NCBI GenBank assembly: GCA_002393815.1
Contig: DGUB01000091.1
Coordinates: forward strand, 1 to 29,259
Source: Ruminococcus sp. UBA4321
Lineage (GTDB): Bacteria > Bacillota > Clostridia > Oscillospirales > Ruminococcaceae
Length of the DNA stretch: 29,259 bases
Direction of reading: 5' to 3'
A program made the position numbers and the translations under genes. Position 1 is the stretch's first letter. Each line of letters opens with the position of its first letter. Of this stretch, positions 21,593-29,259 are shown one piece after another. The notes under the pieces were generated by a model. The model made no database searches, was not told where the DNA came from, and saw nothing but the letters and a program-made list of their open reading frames with translations.

Positions 21593-21810
21593 ATAGCATC
21601 ACGCTCATTTCCGAAAGCTTTGACAGGGATGCCGGCATTGCGGAGGATATCTTGTATTTCCTCTGGTTTTCCAACAACGCGCAGACCGAAGCGGCAGCCT
21701 TCTCTGGGGCTGGTAAAGCGGACGAGTTCACTGGGATAGCCGTTTGCAGTCAGAATTCTCTGTGCTTTTCGGGCATAAGTTTCTGACGGCAGAATGGCTG
21801 TATTCATCAT
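21589..21810 (-). CDS. DUF3343 family small protein, possible sulfur/selenium carrier
   Basis: The protein has 73 residues from the ATG at 21810 (AAGGGG about 9 bases upstream); the longer frame would start inside that site. The sequence MMNTAILPSETYARKAQRIL followed by GCRFGLRVVGKPEEIQDILR matches the DUF3343 (putative Se/S carrier-like) pattern, with one conserved cysteine (REGCRFGL) suited to carrying a persulfide. The overlap with the cysteine desulfurase gene supports a donor-acceptor pair. The biochemical role is not proven for the family. Confidence 0.8.
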   Translation of the reverse strand: MMNTAILPSETYARKAQRILTANGYPSELVRFTSPREGCRFGLRVVGKPEEIQDILRNAGIPVKAFGNERDAI

Positions 21811-21866
21811 AGTATCACCCCTTAACAAGATAATACTATATTATATGATATATTTTAGGAAAGTGT

Positions 21867-22265
21867 TTACAGAACATGAATATCAGTGATAACGGCTTTG
21901 AGGGTGCCGTCTTCCTGAAATAAGAAATCCATCTGTAATGTAAGGTCGTTAATATCACCGTTGGTCGTCAAATCATAATCAACAGAAAAGCCCTTATTAT
22001 TTTTCCAGAGGAAAACTTCAAACTTATGATATTCACTTCCGTTCTGATAATGTGGATTAAAATTACAGGGGATATCGTAGCTATCGAAATGAGATAAGTC
22101 ATTGAGTTTCAGATATCCCTCAGCGAATTCCTGAAACAATGCAGGAGAATCGCCCTCTGTAAAATCGGCATATTCAGGGAGATTCTGATAATTACCATCC
22201 GCCATGCAGTCAACGACAGCTTTCACGATAGGTTCAGCGAGAAGTTTTGCTTCCTGTTCGGTCAT
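21867..22265 (-). CDS. Hypothetical protein, 132 residues
   Basis: It starts [20 protein letters not shown]. An N-terminal helical part (to about residue 70) is followed by an alternating beta-type C-terminal half ([20 protein letters not shown] and [20 protein letters not shown]), which resembles small NTF2-like or immunity-protein folds, but I do not recognise a family. It has no signal peptide or membrane segment. The ATG overlaps the ispF stop by 4 bases and has AAAGGAAAG upstream, so it is the third gene of the ispD-ispF operon. That position alone does not indicate a role in isoprenoid synthesis. Confidence 0.75.
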   Translation of the reverse strand: MTEQEAKLLAEPIVKAVVDCMADGNYQNLPEYADFTEGDSPALFQEFAEGYLKLNDLSHFDSYDIPCNFNPHYQNGSEYHKFEVFLWKNNKGFSVDYDLTTNGDINDLTLQMDFLFQEDGTLKAVITDIHVL

Positions 22266-22750
22266 GATTCTTTCCTTTCGAGGAGTGCGACGCAGTGCGC
22301 GGAAATGCCTTCTTCGCGTCCGGTAAAGCCGAGCCGTTCTTCGGTCGTGGCTTTGACGCTGACCTGAGAAATATCCACATGGCAGGTACGGGCGATATTT
22401 TCACGCATCTGTTCGATATACGGAGCAAGTTTGGGTTTCTGCGCGATAACAATCGCATCCAAATTGCCGAGCTGATAGCCCTGTTCTTCGATAAGTTCGA
22501 CAACACGCGCGAGAAGTTTCAGGCTGTCCGCGCCTTTGTAGTTGGGGTCAGTATCGGGAAAATGTTTGCCGATATCGCCGAGGGCGAGCGCACCAAGGAG
22601 CGCATCCGAAACAGCATGAAGAAGAACATCCGCATCGGAATGCCCCAGTAATCCGAGCGTATGCGGAATTTTGACACCGCCGAGAATCAAGTCTCTGTTT
22701 TCGGTTAATTTATGGACATCGTAGCCGTGTCCGATTCTGATAGAATTCAT
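22262..22750 (-). CDS. ispF: 2-C-methyl-D-erythritol 2,4-cyclodiphosphate synthase (IspF)
   Basis: At 162 residues this has the usual length. The metal-binding residues are in GHGYDVHKL (Asp and His near residues 9-12) and in [20 protein letters not shown] (His near 37-46). The CDP-binding and cavity motif [19 protein letters not shown] is near the C-terminus. It cyclises the IspE product in the MEP pathway of isoprenoid precursor synthesis. It overlaps ispD by 4 bases (ATGA) and the following hypothetical gene by 4 bases. Confidence 0.96.
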   Translation of the reverse strand: MNSIRIGHGYDVHKLTENRDLILGGVKIPHTLGLLGHSDADVLLHAVSDALLGALALGDIGKHFPDTDPNYKGADSLKLLARVVELIEEQGYQLGNLDAIVIAQKPKLAPYIEQMRENIARTCHVDISQVSVKATTEERLGFTGREEGISAHCVALLERKES

Positions 22751-23433
22751 GATAACAGCACCTCAGCAATCTCCCTGTCTTCAGGGGTGGTAATTTTGAT
22801 ATTGGTATAATCGCCCTGAGTCATATAGATTTTACCGCCGACGGCTTCGACGAGCTGACAGTCGTCCGTAAAATCGAGGTTATGTTCGAGGGCGAAATCG
22901 ACGGCTTCAAAGTAGAGCCGTTTCCGGAAAACCTGTGGAGTTTGAGTCATCCAGAGGGACGAGCGCGGGGGGGTATCGGTAATGAGACCGCTGTCCACGA
23001 CTTTGATAGTATCTTTGACGGGAACGCCGAGGGTAGCACCGCCGAACACTCTGGCATCCTGAATGACTTTGGAGATATGTTCGGTTTTGACGAGAGGTCG
23101 TGCGCCGTCATGAACGGCGATATAACTGGAATCTTTAGAGACTAGTTTCAGACCTTTCATAACACTTTGCTGACGGGTATCACCGCCTTCGGTGAGGTGG
23201 GATAATTTGGAAATATTTAATGTATCGGCGATTTCCTGAATAGGCTGAAAATTTTCAGGCTTTGTGACGATGATGATTTCCGCGATATCGGGGCAGTTCT
23301 GGAAAGCGGACATGCAGACTCCAATCACAGTAGTATCTTTGAGGGGCATAAGAATTTTATTGACACCGCCCATCCGGGAAGCATTCCCGGCACAGACGAG
23401 AATCACAGAAGTATCAGGAGATTTTTCTGGCAT
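22747..23433 (-). CDS. ispD: 2-C-methyl-D-erythritol 4-phosphate cytidylyltransferase (IspD)
   Basis: The protein has 228 residues. The nucleotide-binding loop is [19 protein letters not shown], where the first glycine of the usual AAGxGxRMG pattern is diverged. VHDGARPLV (about 109-117) and TDDCQLVEA are the further family landmarks. It couples CTP to MEP in the third step of the MEP isoprenoid pathway. The ribosome binding site is AAGGTG and a promoter lies at 23472-23501. It is the first gene of the ispD-ispF-hypothetical operon, which may continue into DUF3343-cysteine desulfurase 57 bases downstream. Confidence 0.95.
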   Translation of the reverse strand: MPEKSPDTSVILVCAGNASRMGGVNKILMPLKDTTVIGVCMSAFQNCPDIAEIIIVTKPENFQPIQEIADTLNISKLSHLTEGGDTRQQSVMKGLKLVSKDSSYIAVHDGARPLVKTEHISKVIQDARVFGGATLGVPVKDTIKVVDSGLITDTPPRSSLWMTQTPQVFRKRLYFEAVDFALEHNLDFTDDCQLVEAVGGKIYMTQGDYTNIKITTPEDREIAEVLLS

Positions 23434-23471
23434 ACAGTTTCACCTTGCTTTATTTTGATAGTATATAAATA

Positions 23472-23501
23472 AGTATACCACACTGAAACAGGACTTGTCA
23501 A
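23472..23501 (-). promoter_or_regulatory. Promoter of the ispD operon
   Basis: Minus strand: -35 TTGACA (23496-23501), 18-base spacer, -10 TATACT (23472-23477), 39 bases before the ATG. Confidence 0.65.
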
Positions 23502-23510
23502 GGAGAAATG

Positions 23511-23541
23511 AAAAAAGCTGCTGACAAAAATCAGCAGCTTT
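23511..23541 (-). terminator. Terminator of the flippase gene
   Basis: An 11-bp stem AAAGCTGCTGA / TCAGCAGCTTT (23514-23524 with 23531-23541) is followed on the minus strand by a T run (complement of 23511-23516). It lies 9 bases after the stop codon and ends just before the ispD promoter. Confidence 0.85.
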
Positions 23542-23549
23542 GCAAAAAG

Positions 23550-25175
23550 TTATGCCGGAGCATGTTTCTGGACAAGAATCATTTTGATTTCTTTCTGAGA
23601 AGTCAGGAAGAGGACAAGCAGATAGACAAGGACAGCAGTGAGGAGCGCAAGGAGAAAGGCGAATTTCTGGGGGAAGTAAAACAGGCTTCTGTCATAGCAC
23701 AGCCATGCCGAGCCGGCGCAGAGCGCACCGCCCCAGAACTGAAAGAACAGCGGTTTCAGGAGAAACAGTGGTTCTCCGAGTTCTTTCCGGAGGGAGAAGA
23801 GGGCGAGAACAAGAATCAGGGCATAGCACAGACTAGTAGAGACAGCAGCCCCGGCGGTACAGAATTTCGGAATCAGAAGAAGATTGCAGAGTAACTTGAC
23901 GAGAATGCCGGGAATCATGACTTTCACGGGGAGGTTTTCCCTGCCGACGGCTTGCAGAAGGCTGAACACGGGAAAAGCAAGGCAGAGGAAAATCAGACCC
24001 GGTGCGAGGAATTGCAGACCGGAAACAGCGGCTTGAATTTCGGCAGTTCTGCCGGAAAAGAGAAATTCAAGAATGCCTTTAGAGAGGGCGAAAATGCCGC
24101 ATCCGGCAGGAACAGCGAGCATTCCGGTGAGGATAAGAACTTGTCTTGCATAGTGAGCGGCTTGTCTGTGATTGCCGGAAGCCCATGCCTGAGCGGTACA
24201 GGGCAGAACGCTTTTCGCGAGCATATTGGTAAGAGAGGGGACTAAATTAAAGACCGTAACGGAAAGCCCCATAAAAGAACCGTAAACGAATGCGGCGGCA
24301 TCTTCGGGAGGGATATTTTTTGCGAGGTTTGCTTTTTGGTAGAAGAGTTCGGGACTGGAAGCAAGCATCTGGGAAAAGCTTCGCATCATGGTAAACAGGT
24401 CGATTAAAGAAGTCAGATTGGTGACAAGCGCACCGAGCGCGGCAGGAATCATGATTTTGAATAATAATTTAATAATTTTTTTAGAAGAAGGCGGAATTTC
24501 ATGGGAGAATTCTGTCTGATTCCGGACGGGATTCCGGATGATAAGACAAAGCCATCCGGCGGCGGTAGAGAGGGTCACACCGAGAACAGCACCGAATGCG
24601 CCGCGGCTTTCCGGAGTATAATTTTTCAGAATGCTAAAATCAGAATGCATGAATAAGTGACAGAAGAACAAACCGGAGAGTAATTTGACAACAGCTTCGG
24701 CGGCTTGAGAAACAGCGGTCGGTGTCATGGAGCAGAGTCCTTCATAATAGCCGCGTTCGACGGCAGTCAGACAGCAGAAGAGTACCGCGGGAGTGACGGC
24801 GAGTACAGCCGGATAAGCGTCAAGGCTTCCGGAAGTGCGGAGAGTAAAGAATTTCGCGGAAAGCAGGGCAGCGAGCATCCCGGCAAGTCCCATGACAAGG
24901 CAGAGGATTCTTGCAGTATTGCGGACTTTAAGAGCGCAGGCAGATTTTTTCTTTCCGGTGAAGTCAGCGACGGGACGGGCGACGGCGGTGGAAAGTCCGG
25001 TGACAAGAACGGCGTAAATCGGCAGGAACAAGCCGTAAGCACAGCTGAAATATCCCATGCCTGTACCGCCGAGGACAGCGGTCAGAGGGAGTTTGAACAT
25101 CGCGCCGCAGAGTTTGGCAAAGACAGCAGAAAGCGTCAGGAGCAGAGAGCCTTGTAAAAAAGATTGTTTTTTCAT
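23550..25175 (-). CDS. MATE-like polysaccharide/lipid flippase (SpoVB/MurJ-related)
   Basis: The protein has 541 residues from the ATG at 25175, with AAGGGG about 8 bases upstream; the in-frame ATG at 25205 precedes that site and is not used. It contains about 14 hydrophobic segments. The N-terminal pattern LLLTLSAVFAKLCGAMFKLPL with LGGTGMGYFSCAYGLF is characteristic of the stage V sporulation protein B / polysaccharide biosynthesis subgroup of the MOP superfamily. It would flip an undecaprenyl-linked precursor (lipid II or a polysaccharide unit). No glycosyltransferase or sporulation gene is adjacent, so the substrate is open. It is convergent with no gene and ends at a strong terminator. 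Confidence 0.87.
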   Translation of the reverse strand: MKKQSFLQGSLLLTLSAVFAKLCGAMFKLPLTAVLGGTGMGYFSCAYGLFLPIYAVLVTGLSTAVARPVADFTGKKKSACALKVRNTARILCLVMGLAGMLAALLSAKFFTLRTSGSLDAYPAVLAVTPAVLFCCLTAVERGYYEGLCSMTPTAVSQAAEAVVKLLSGLFFCHLFMHSDFSILKNYTPESRGAFGAVLGVTLSTAAGWLCLIIRNPVRNQTEFSHEIPPSSKKIIKLLFKIMIPAALGALVTNLTSLIDLFTMMRSFSQMLASSPELFYQKANLAKNIPPEDAAAFVYGSFMGLSVTVFNLVPSLTNMLAKSVLPCTAQAWASGNHRQAAHYARQVLILTGMLAVPAGCGIFALSKGILEFLFSGRTAEIQAAVSGLQFLAPGLIFLCLAFPVFSLLQAVGRENLPVKVMIPGILVKLLCNLLLIPKFCTAGAAVSTSLCYALILVLALFSLRKELGEPLFLLKPLFFQFWGGALCAGSAWLCYDRSLFYFPQKFAFLLALLTAVLVYLLVLFLTSQKEIKMILVQKHAPA

Positions 25176-25246
25176 AAGCAGAACCCCTTTCGGAAGGATT
25201 TCCAAAAAAATTTCACGGAATCAGCAGATTTTTTTTGAAAATGATA

Positions 25247-25275
25247 TTGCAGAAATAAAAATTTTGTGCTATAAT
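25247..25275 (+). promoter_or_regulatory. Promoter of the aminotransferase-trpS operon
   Basis: -35 TTGCAG (25247-25252), 17-base spacer ending TGC, -10 TATAAT (25270-25275), 58 bases before the ATG. No T-box or other leader structure is evident in the short leader. Confidence 0.65.
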
Positions 25276-25333
25276 AATAACAGCACTCTGTAAACGGCAG
25301 AGAATCTGAAACGCAAAAGGTGAAAAAAGATTT

Positions 25334-26527
25334 ATGAATTATGAATTTTCTGAAAAAGTTTCTCACTTGCAGGCATCTGCAATTCGTGAGATTCTGAAAT
25401 TTACATCAGTACCGGGCGTGATTTCGTTTGCGGCAGGCAATCCGGCACCGGAAGCCTTTCCGGTGGAAACGGTGCGCGAAATTGCACAGGAATTATTTGA
25501 GAAAGACCCGATTTCGGTTTTGCAGTACGGCATTACAGAAGGTTATCTGCCTTTAAGAAACCTGATGAAAGAGCGCATGGCAAAGCAGGGCAATTTCAAG
25601 GAAGACAGCGAAGAACTGATTATCACATCGGGCGCACAGCAGGTCATGGAGCTTGCATGTAAGTCTCTGTGCAATCCGGGAGATACGCTGATTTGCGAAG
25701 CACCGAGCTTTATTGGTTCGCTGAATGCATTCAAGTCCTATAATGTAAATCTGGTAGGCGTGCCGCTGGATGACGAGGGCATGAATCCGGAACTGCTGGA
25801 ACAGGCACTGAAAGCCAATCCGAATACGAAATTAATTTATTTGATTCTGAATTTCCAGAATCCGACCGGCAAAACGACAACATTAAAGCGTCGTAAGGAA
25901 TTATATGCGCTGGCGCAGAAATATAATACAATGATTATCGAAGATAATCCGTATGGGGATTTGAGGTTTGCCGGAGAAGAAGTGCCGACCATCAAGAGCA
26001 TGGACACTGACGGCAGAGTGATTTATGCCGGAAGTTTCTCGAAAGTGCTTGCGCCGGGCATTCGTGTAGGATATGGCATCGCCCCGAAAGAAGTGATTGC
26101 GAAGATGGTAGTCTGCAAGCAGGTATCTGACGTACAGACGAACAATTTCGGACAGATGCTGGCATATCAGTTCATGCAGAAAGTGGATTTTGATGCCCAT
26201 CTTGCAAAGCTGAGAGGGATTTACAAGCAGAAGGCAGAAAGAATGCTTTCCGGAATTGAGAAGCATTTTTCGGATAAAGTTGCCTATACCAGACCGGAAG
26301 GCGGATTGTTCCTGTGGTGTACGCTTCCGGAAGGCAGTGACATGACAGGCTTCTGTCAGAAGGCAGTACAGGAATATAAAATAGCAGTAGTACCAGGCAA
26401 TGCGTTCATGGTATCTGAGAGCGATGTGACATATTCATTCAGACTGAATTATTCCACGCCGACGGATGAAGCGATTGACAAGGGCATTGCAATTCTGGGA
26501 CAGCTGACAAAAGAAATGTTTGACTGA
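25334..26527 (+). CDS. PLP-dependent aminotransferase class I/II (LysN/ARO8-like)
   Basis: The protein has 397 residues. The N-terminus (FSEKVSHLQASAIREILKF, then ISFAAGNPAP) and QYGITEGYLPLRNLM are typical of the 2-aminoadipate/aromatic aminotransferase group related to the MocR aminotransferase domain. The cofactor sites visible are NFQNPTGKT, EDNPYGDLRF and the PLP lysine in AGSFSKVLAPGIRVGYG (about residue 237). The final arginine is in SFRLNYS. It would transfer amino groups between 2-oxoglutarate/glutamate and an aliphatic or aromatic amino acid; the substrate cannot be fixed from sequence. It is the first gene of a five-gene plus-strand operon; the neighbour trpS might suggest aromatic amino acids, but this is weak evidence. 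Confidence 0.9.
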   Translation: MNYEFSEKVSHLQASAIREILKFTSVPGVISFAAGNPAPEAFPVETVREIAQELFEKDPISVLQYGITEGYLPLRNLMKERMAKQGNFKEDSEELIITSGAQQVMELACKSLCNPGDTLICEAPSFIGSLNAFKSYNVNLVGVPLDDEGMNPELLEQALKANPNTKLIYLILNFQNPTGKTTTLKRRKELYALAQKYNTMIIEDNPYGDLRFAGEEVPTIKSMDTDGRVIYAGSFSKVLAPGIRVGYGIAPKEVIAKMVVCKQVSDVQTNNFGQMLAYQFMQKVDFDAHLAKLRGIYKQKAERMLSGIEKHFSDKVAYTRPEGGLFLWCTLPEGSDMTGFCQKAVQEYKIAVVPGNAFMVSESDVTYSFRLNYSTPTDEAIDKGIAILGQLTKEMFD

Positions 26528-26560
26528 TATTATTTTTAATGAAGAAAGGAATTTTTTATC

Positions 26561-27100
26561 ATGGCAATTGTAAGACGTTCACCTTTAGACCCGTATCCGG
26601 TCACACCGGGGTATCTGGCAACCAGAAACAGCGCACTGCACATTCCGCCGGTGCAGTTCTCGAATATGAAGTTCAAGTCTGATGAAGTATACGGGATTGT
26701 GATTGACATTCCGATGGGGCAGACGATGATGGTGACAATGGTATGCTTTATCAATGGCGCAGCAAATCTGTATTTCAATAACGGAAGCGAATATACAGGT
26801 GCCTCGACGAAGTATAAGTCGGTAGTACAGGCAGCGCGGAATCTGGTGGTAAATTCGACAGCTTTGAAGCAGACCTGCAAGAGAACCTCACAGTTTCCTC
26901 TGCCGGTAGCCGGAAAGCATTTTATCTACATGATGACAAAGCGCGGCATTTTCAAAGCAGAACTTGACCCGCGGAACGTTCAGCAGGAGAGCAAGGAAAA
27001 GAGAGTAGTATATTATCTGTATCAGCAGGTAATGGGCGCACTGAGAGTAGCACAGCTTCGTGATGCAGAAAATCTGCCGGAAGGCGGTACCACGAAATGA
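26561..27100 (+). CDS. Conserved-looking protein of unknown function, 179 residues
   Basis: It starts MAIVRRSPLDPYPVTPGYLA, with an AAAGGA ribosome binding site about 11 bases upstream. It has a mixed alpha/beta pattern, with a GIVIDIPMGQTMMVTMVCFI segment and a basic patch near KQTCKRTSQFPLPVAGKHF. There is no signal peptide; the hydrophobic stretch near residues 48-64 is too short and interrupted for a clear membrane anchor. The stop overlaps the trpS start by 4 bases, and the preceding gene is 33 bases away, so it is firmly embedded in the operon. I do not recognise its family. Confidence 0.8.
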   Translation: MAIVRRSPLDPYPVTPGYLATRNSALHIPPVQFSNMKFKSDEVYGIVIDIPMGQTMMVTMVCFINGAANLYFNNGSEYTGASTKYKSVVQAARNLVVNSTALKQTCKRTSQFPLPVAGKHFIYMMTKRGIFKAELDPRNVQQESKEKRVVYYLYQQVMGALRVAQLRDAENLPEGGTTK

Positions 27101-28113
27101 GTGAACAGGCAGAACAGAAAAAGCTGATATTCAGCGGCATACAGCCGACAGGCACGTTCACGCTGGGGAACTATATCGGAGCCATCCGGAACTGGAAGCC
27201 TTTGCAGGAAGATTACAGATGTATTTACTGTGTGGTAGATGAACATGCAATTACAGTCAAGATAGAGCCTGCAAAGCTTCGCCAGAAGACGCTGGAAGCC
27301 TATGCACAGTTATTAGCGTGCGGCATTGATTTGAAGAAATCGCTGTTATTTATTCAGAGCCATGTGCCGACACATGCACAGCTTTCGTGGGTTCTGAACT
27401 GTTCGACGCAGTTCGGGGAACTTTCCCGGATGACGCAGTTCAAGGACAAGAGCCAGAAGCACCCTGATGACATCAATGCCGGATTATTTGATTATCCGGT
27501 TTTGATGGCAGCAGACATTCTGGTTTATAATGCGGATTTAGTACCGGTCGGCGCAGACCAGATGCAGCATCTGGAACTTGCGCGGACAATCGCGAGAAGA
27601 TTCAACGGACGCTACGGCGATACATTTACAGTACCGGAGGGTTATGTTGCCCCGGTCGGCGCGAAGGTGATGTCTTTGCAGGAACCGACAAAGAAAATGT
27701 CCAAATCGGATGAAAATCCGAATGCTGTGATTCTGATTCTTGATGATAAAGACACGATTATCCGGAAATGCAAGAGAGCCGTGACGGACAGTGAAACAGA
27801 AGTAGTATTCCGGGAAGGCAAGGACGGTATTAATAATCTGCTGACGATTTATTCGGCAGTGACGGGAAAGACAATTCCGGAAGCCGAGAAAGAATTTGCC
27901 GGGCAGGGCTACGGAACATTCAAGGTAGCAGTGGGCGAAGCCGTTGCTGACCATCTCGCACCGGTACGGGAAGAATATGCAAAACTGATTGCAGATAAGG
28001 CATATCTGAAAGAATGCTATACCCGGTGCGGAGCGGAAGCTCTGCGCTATTCACAGAGAGTACTGAATAAAGTTTATAAAAAAATCGGCTTTATCCCCTC
28101 TGAAATCAGGTGA
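27097..28113 (+). CDS. trpS: Tryptophanyl-tRNA synthetase
   Basis: The protein has 338 residues, the usual bacterial length. The class I signatures are PTGTFTLGNYIGAI (TLGN at 22-25, the HIGH counterpart) and KKMSKSDEN (KMSKS at 200-204). The tryptophan and dimer segments MAADILVY and VGADQMQHLELAR are present. It charges tRNA-Trp. Its start overlaps the previous gene by 4 bases (ATGA) and mazG follows 4 bases after its stop. No tryptophan attenuator is visible before it, so control comes from the operon promoter at 25247. Confidence 0.96.
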   Translation: MSEQAEQKKLIFSGIQPTGTFTLGNYIGAIRNWKPLQEDYRCIYCVVDEHAITVKIEPAKLRQKTLEAYAQLLACGIDLKKSLLFIQSHVPTHAQLSWVLNCSTQFGELSRMTQFKDKSQKHPDDINAGLFDYPVLMAADILVYNADLVPVGADQMQHLELARTIARRFNGRYGDTFTVPEGYVAPVGAKVMSLQEPTKKMSKSDENPNAVILILDDKDTIIRKCKRAVTDSETEVVFREGKDGINNLLTIYSAVTGKTIPEAEKEFAGQGYGTFKVAVGEAVADHLAPVREEYAKLIADKAYLKECYTRCGAEALRYSQRVLNKVYKKIGFIPSEIR

Positions 28114-28117
28114 TTTT

Positions 28118-28915
28118 ATGGTAGAGTATACGCAGAAAGAGCATTATGATATTCAGGATTTGCGCGAAATCGTAAAGCTTCTGAGAAGTCCCGGCGGCTG
28201 TCCGTGGGATAAGGAACAGAATCATACGTCTATCCGGAATGATTTTCTGGAAGAAGCCTATGAAGCAGTAGAAGCAATTGACCTGCTGAATATGGACATG
28301 ATGCGCGAAGAATTAGGCGATGTGCTGTTACAGGTTGTCTTTCACTGCACGCTTGCAGAAGAAGAACAGGCATTTGATTTCAATGCAGTCTGTGATGAAA
28401 TCTGCAAGAAGCTGATTATTCGTCATCCGCATGTATTCGGGGATGTGATTGCCGAAGATACGGAAACGGTGCTGAACAACTGGGATGCTATCAAGAAAGA
28501 AACGAAGCATCAGGAAACTTATGCCGATACACTGAATGCGGTAGCAAAATCGCTGCCGGCACTGGCGCGGGCGCAGAAAGTGGGCAAACGTGCGAAGAAA
28601 GCGGGTATGGACTTCCGCACCGCAGAGGATGCTTTTTCCTGCATTCAGGCGGAGCATGACGAACTGAAAGAAGCCATGCAGACCGGAAATCAGGAACAGA
28701 TTGCGGAAGAATTCGGCGACCTGCTGTTTTCCTGTGTGAACACAGCGCGTCATCTGGGACTGGATGCCGAACAGACACTTTCACAGGCGACGGAAAAATT
28801 TATCCGCCGTTTTGCACAGACAGAGCAGTTGGTGACAGAATCCGGCAGGAACATGCCTGACCTGCCGATTGAAGAACTTGACGAATACTGGAAACAGGCA
28901 AAAGAGAATAAATAA
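28118..28915 (+). CDS. mazG: Nucleoside triphosphate pyrophosphohydrolase MazG
   Basis: The protein has 265 residues. The first MazG domain begins LREIVKLLRSPGGCPWDKEQ and carries the metal-binding pairs EEAYEAVEAI (EExxE) and EELGDVLLQVVFH (ExxD). The second, more diverged half has EEFGDLLFSCVNTARH. It hydrolyses NTPs or dNTPs to monophosphates and pyrophosphate, clearing non-canonical nucleotides and, in E. coli, lowering ppGpp. The start is 4 bases after trpS with AGGTG upstream. The HU gene follows 23 bases later; the mazG-HU order is common in clostridia. Confidence 0.95.
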   Translation: MVEYTQKEHYDIQDLREIVKLLRSPGGCPWDKEQNHTSIRNDFLEEAYEAVEAIDLLNMDMMREELGDVLLQVVFHCTLAEEEQAFDFNAVCDEICKKLIIRHPHVFGDVIAEDTETVLNNWDAIKKETKHQETYADTLNAVAKSLPALARAQKVGKRAKKAGMDFRTAEDAFSCIQAEHDELKEAMQTGNQEQIAEEFGDLLFSCVNTARHLGLDAEQTLSQATEKFIRRFAQTEQLVTESGRNMPDLPIEELDEYWKQAKENK

Positions 28916-28938
28916 TGATTTTACAGGAGGAAATTATC

Positions 28939-29226
28939 ATGACAAAGTCTGAATTAATCGCAATGTATGCCAAGAACAGAGACCGCAGAAGAAAAGATGC
29001 CGAAGAAGATGTAAATTTTATTTTTGATACGATTTGTGCTTCACTGGCAGAAGGTGAAAAAGTGGTACTGACAGGATTCGGAACATTTGATGTTCGTGAC
29101 CGCAAGGAAAAACGCTGTCTGAATCCGCGCACGGGCGACCCGATTCAGCTTCCGGCAGGCAAGGCACCTGCATTCAAGGCAGGCAGAGGACTGAAGGAAG
29201 CAGTCAATCCCAAGAAAAAGGACTGA
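28939..29226 (+). CDS. HU-family DNA-binding protein
   Basis: The protein has 95 residues from the ATG at 28939, chosen for the AGGAGG 8 bases upstream; an earlier ATG overlapping the mazG stop would add 8 residues but has no site. It begins MTKSELIAMYAKN, and the DNA-contacting arm contains VLTGFGTFDVRDRKEK and NPRTGDPIQLPAGKAPAFKAG, the classic HU/IHF signature. It binds and bends DNA as a dimer in the nucleoid. It is the last complete gene of the window; 33 bases follow and show no identifiable feature. Confidence 0.95.
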   Translation: MTKSELIAMYAKNRDRRRKDAEEDVNFIFDTICASLAEGEKVVLTGFGTFDVRDRKEKRCLNPRTGDPIQLPAGKAPAFKAGRGLKEAVNPKKKD

Positions 29227-29259
29227 TTTAAGAATATGAAGAATATCCTGAAAAAATCC

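Noticed and set aside
29236..29259. ATG beginning a possible next gene at the right edge
   Set aside because: Only eight codons are visible and no ribosome binding site precedes them.

Overview
The window looks like a chromosomal segment of a low-to-moderate GC Gram-positive anaerobe of the Ruminococcus / Oscillospiraceae type. This is inferred from the two BspA-like leucine-rich-repeat proteins ending in dockerin sequences (one complete, one half), strong Firmicutes-style promoters (TTGACA-17-TATAAT) and AGGAGG ribosome binding sites, a cdaA-ybbR c-di-AMP operon, the ispD-ispF isoprenoid pair, a DUF3343/cysteine-desulfurase pair and a SpoVB/MurJ-like flippase. No insertion sequence, CRISPR array, rRNA or phage gene is visible. 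Genes are closely packed on both strands.

Left part (1-9015): a sugar-binding-domain/GGDEF signalling protein that runs off the left edge, a coiled-coil zinc-ribbon protein in front of it, citrate synthase, tRNA-Pro(CGG) with its own promoter and terminator, a possible gene remnant beside the tRNA, a CobW-type GTPase, a small membrane protein and a type IIA Ca2+-ATPase. Middle (9095-18125): two BspA-like LRR genes in opposite orientation, with near-identical 5' leaders, signal peptides and terminator stems. They enclose a DUF1275 membrane protein, an HSL-type esterase, a disulfide-reductase-like flavoprotein with an altered C-terminal active site, a ZIP metal transporter behind a perfect 18-bp operator-like palindrome, and a leucine-carboxyl-methyltransferase-family enzyme.

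The methyltransferase is preceded by the most striking element of the window: a promoter, a 34-codon ORF with six consecutive cysteine codons, and a 14-bp terminator hairpin with a T6 tract just upstream of the gene. An alternative pairing that would break the terminator can be drawn by hand. This is the architecture of a cysteine-responsive transcription attenuator.

Right part: a minus-strand block with ispD-ispF-hypothetical (each overlapping the next by 4 bp), DUF3343-cysteine desulfurase (4-bp overlap), cdaA-ybbR and then the second LRR gene where glmM is often found. A flippase gene follows, divergent from a plus-strand operon of aminotransferase, unknown 179-residue protein, trpS, mazG and an HU-type DNA-binding protein that ends near the right edge. 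Start codons were corrected from the longest possible ORF where a ribosome binding site decides the matter (Ca2+-ATPase, esterase, methyltransferase, YbbR, CdaA, DUF3343, flippase, HU).
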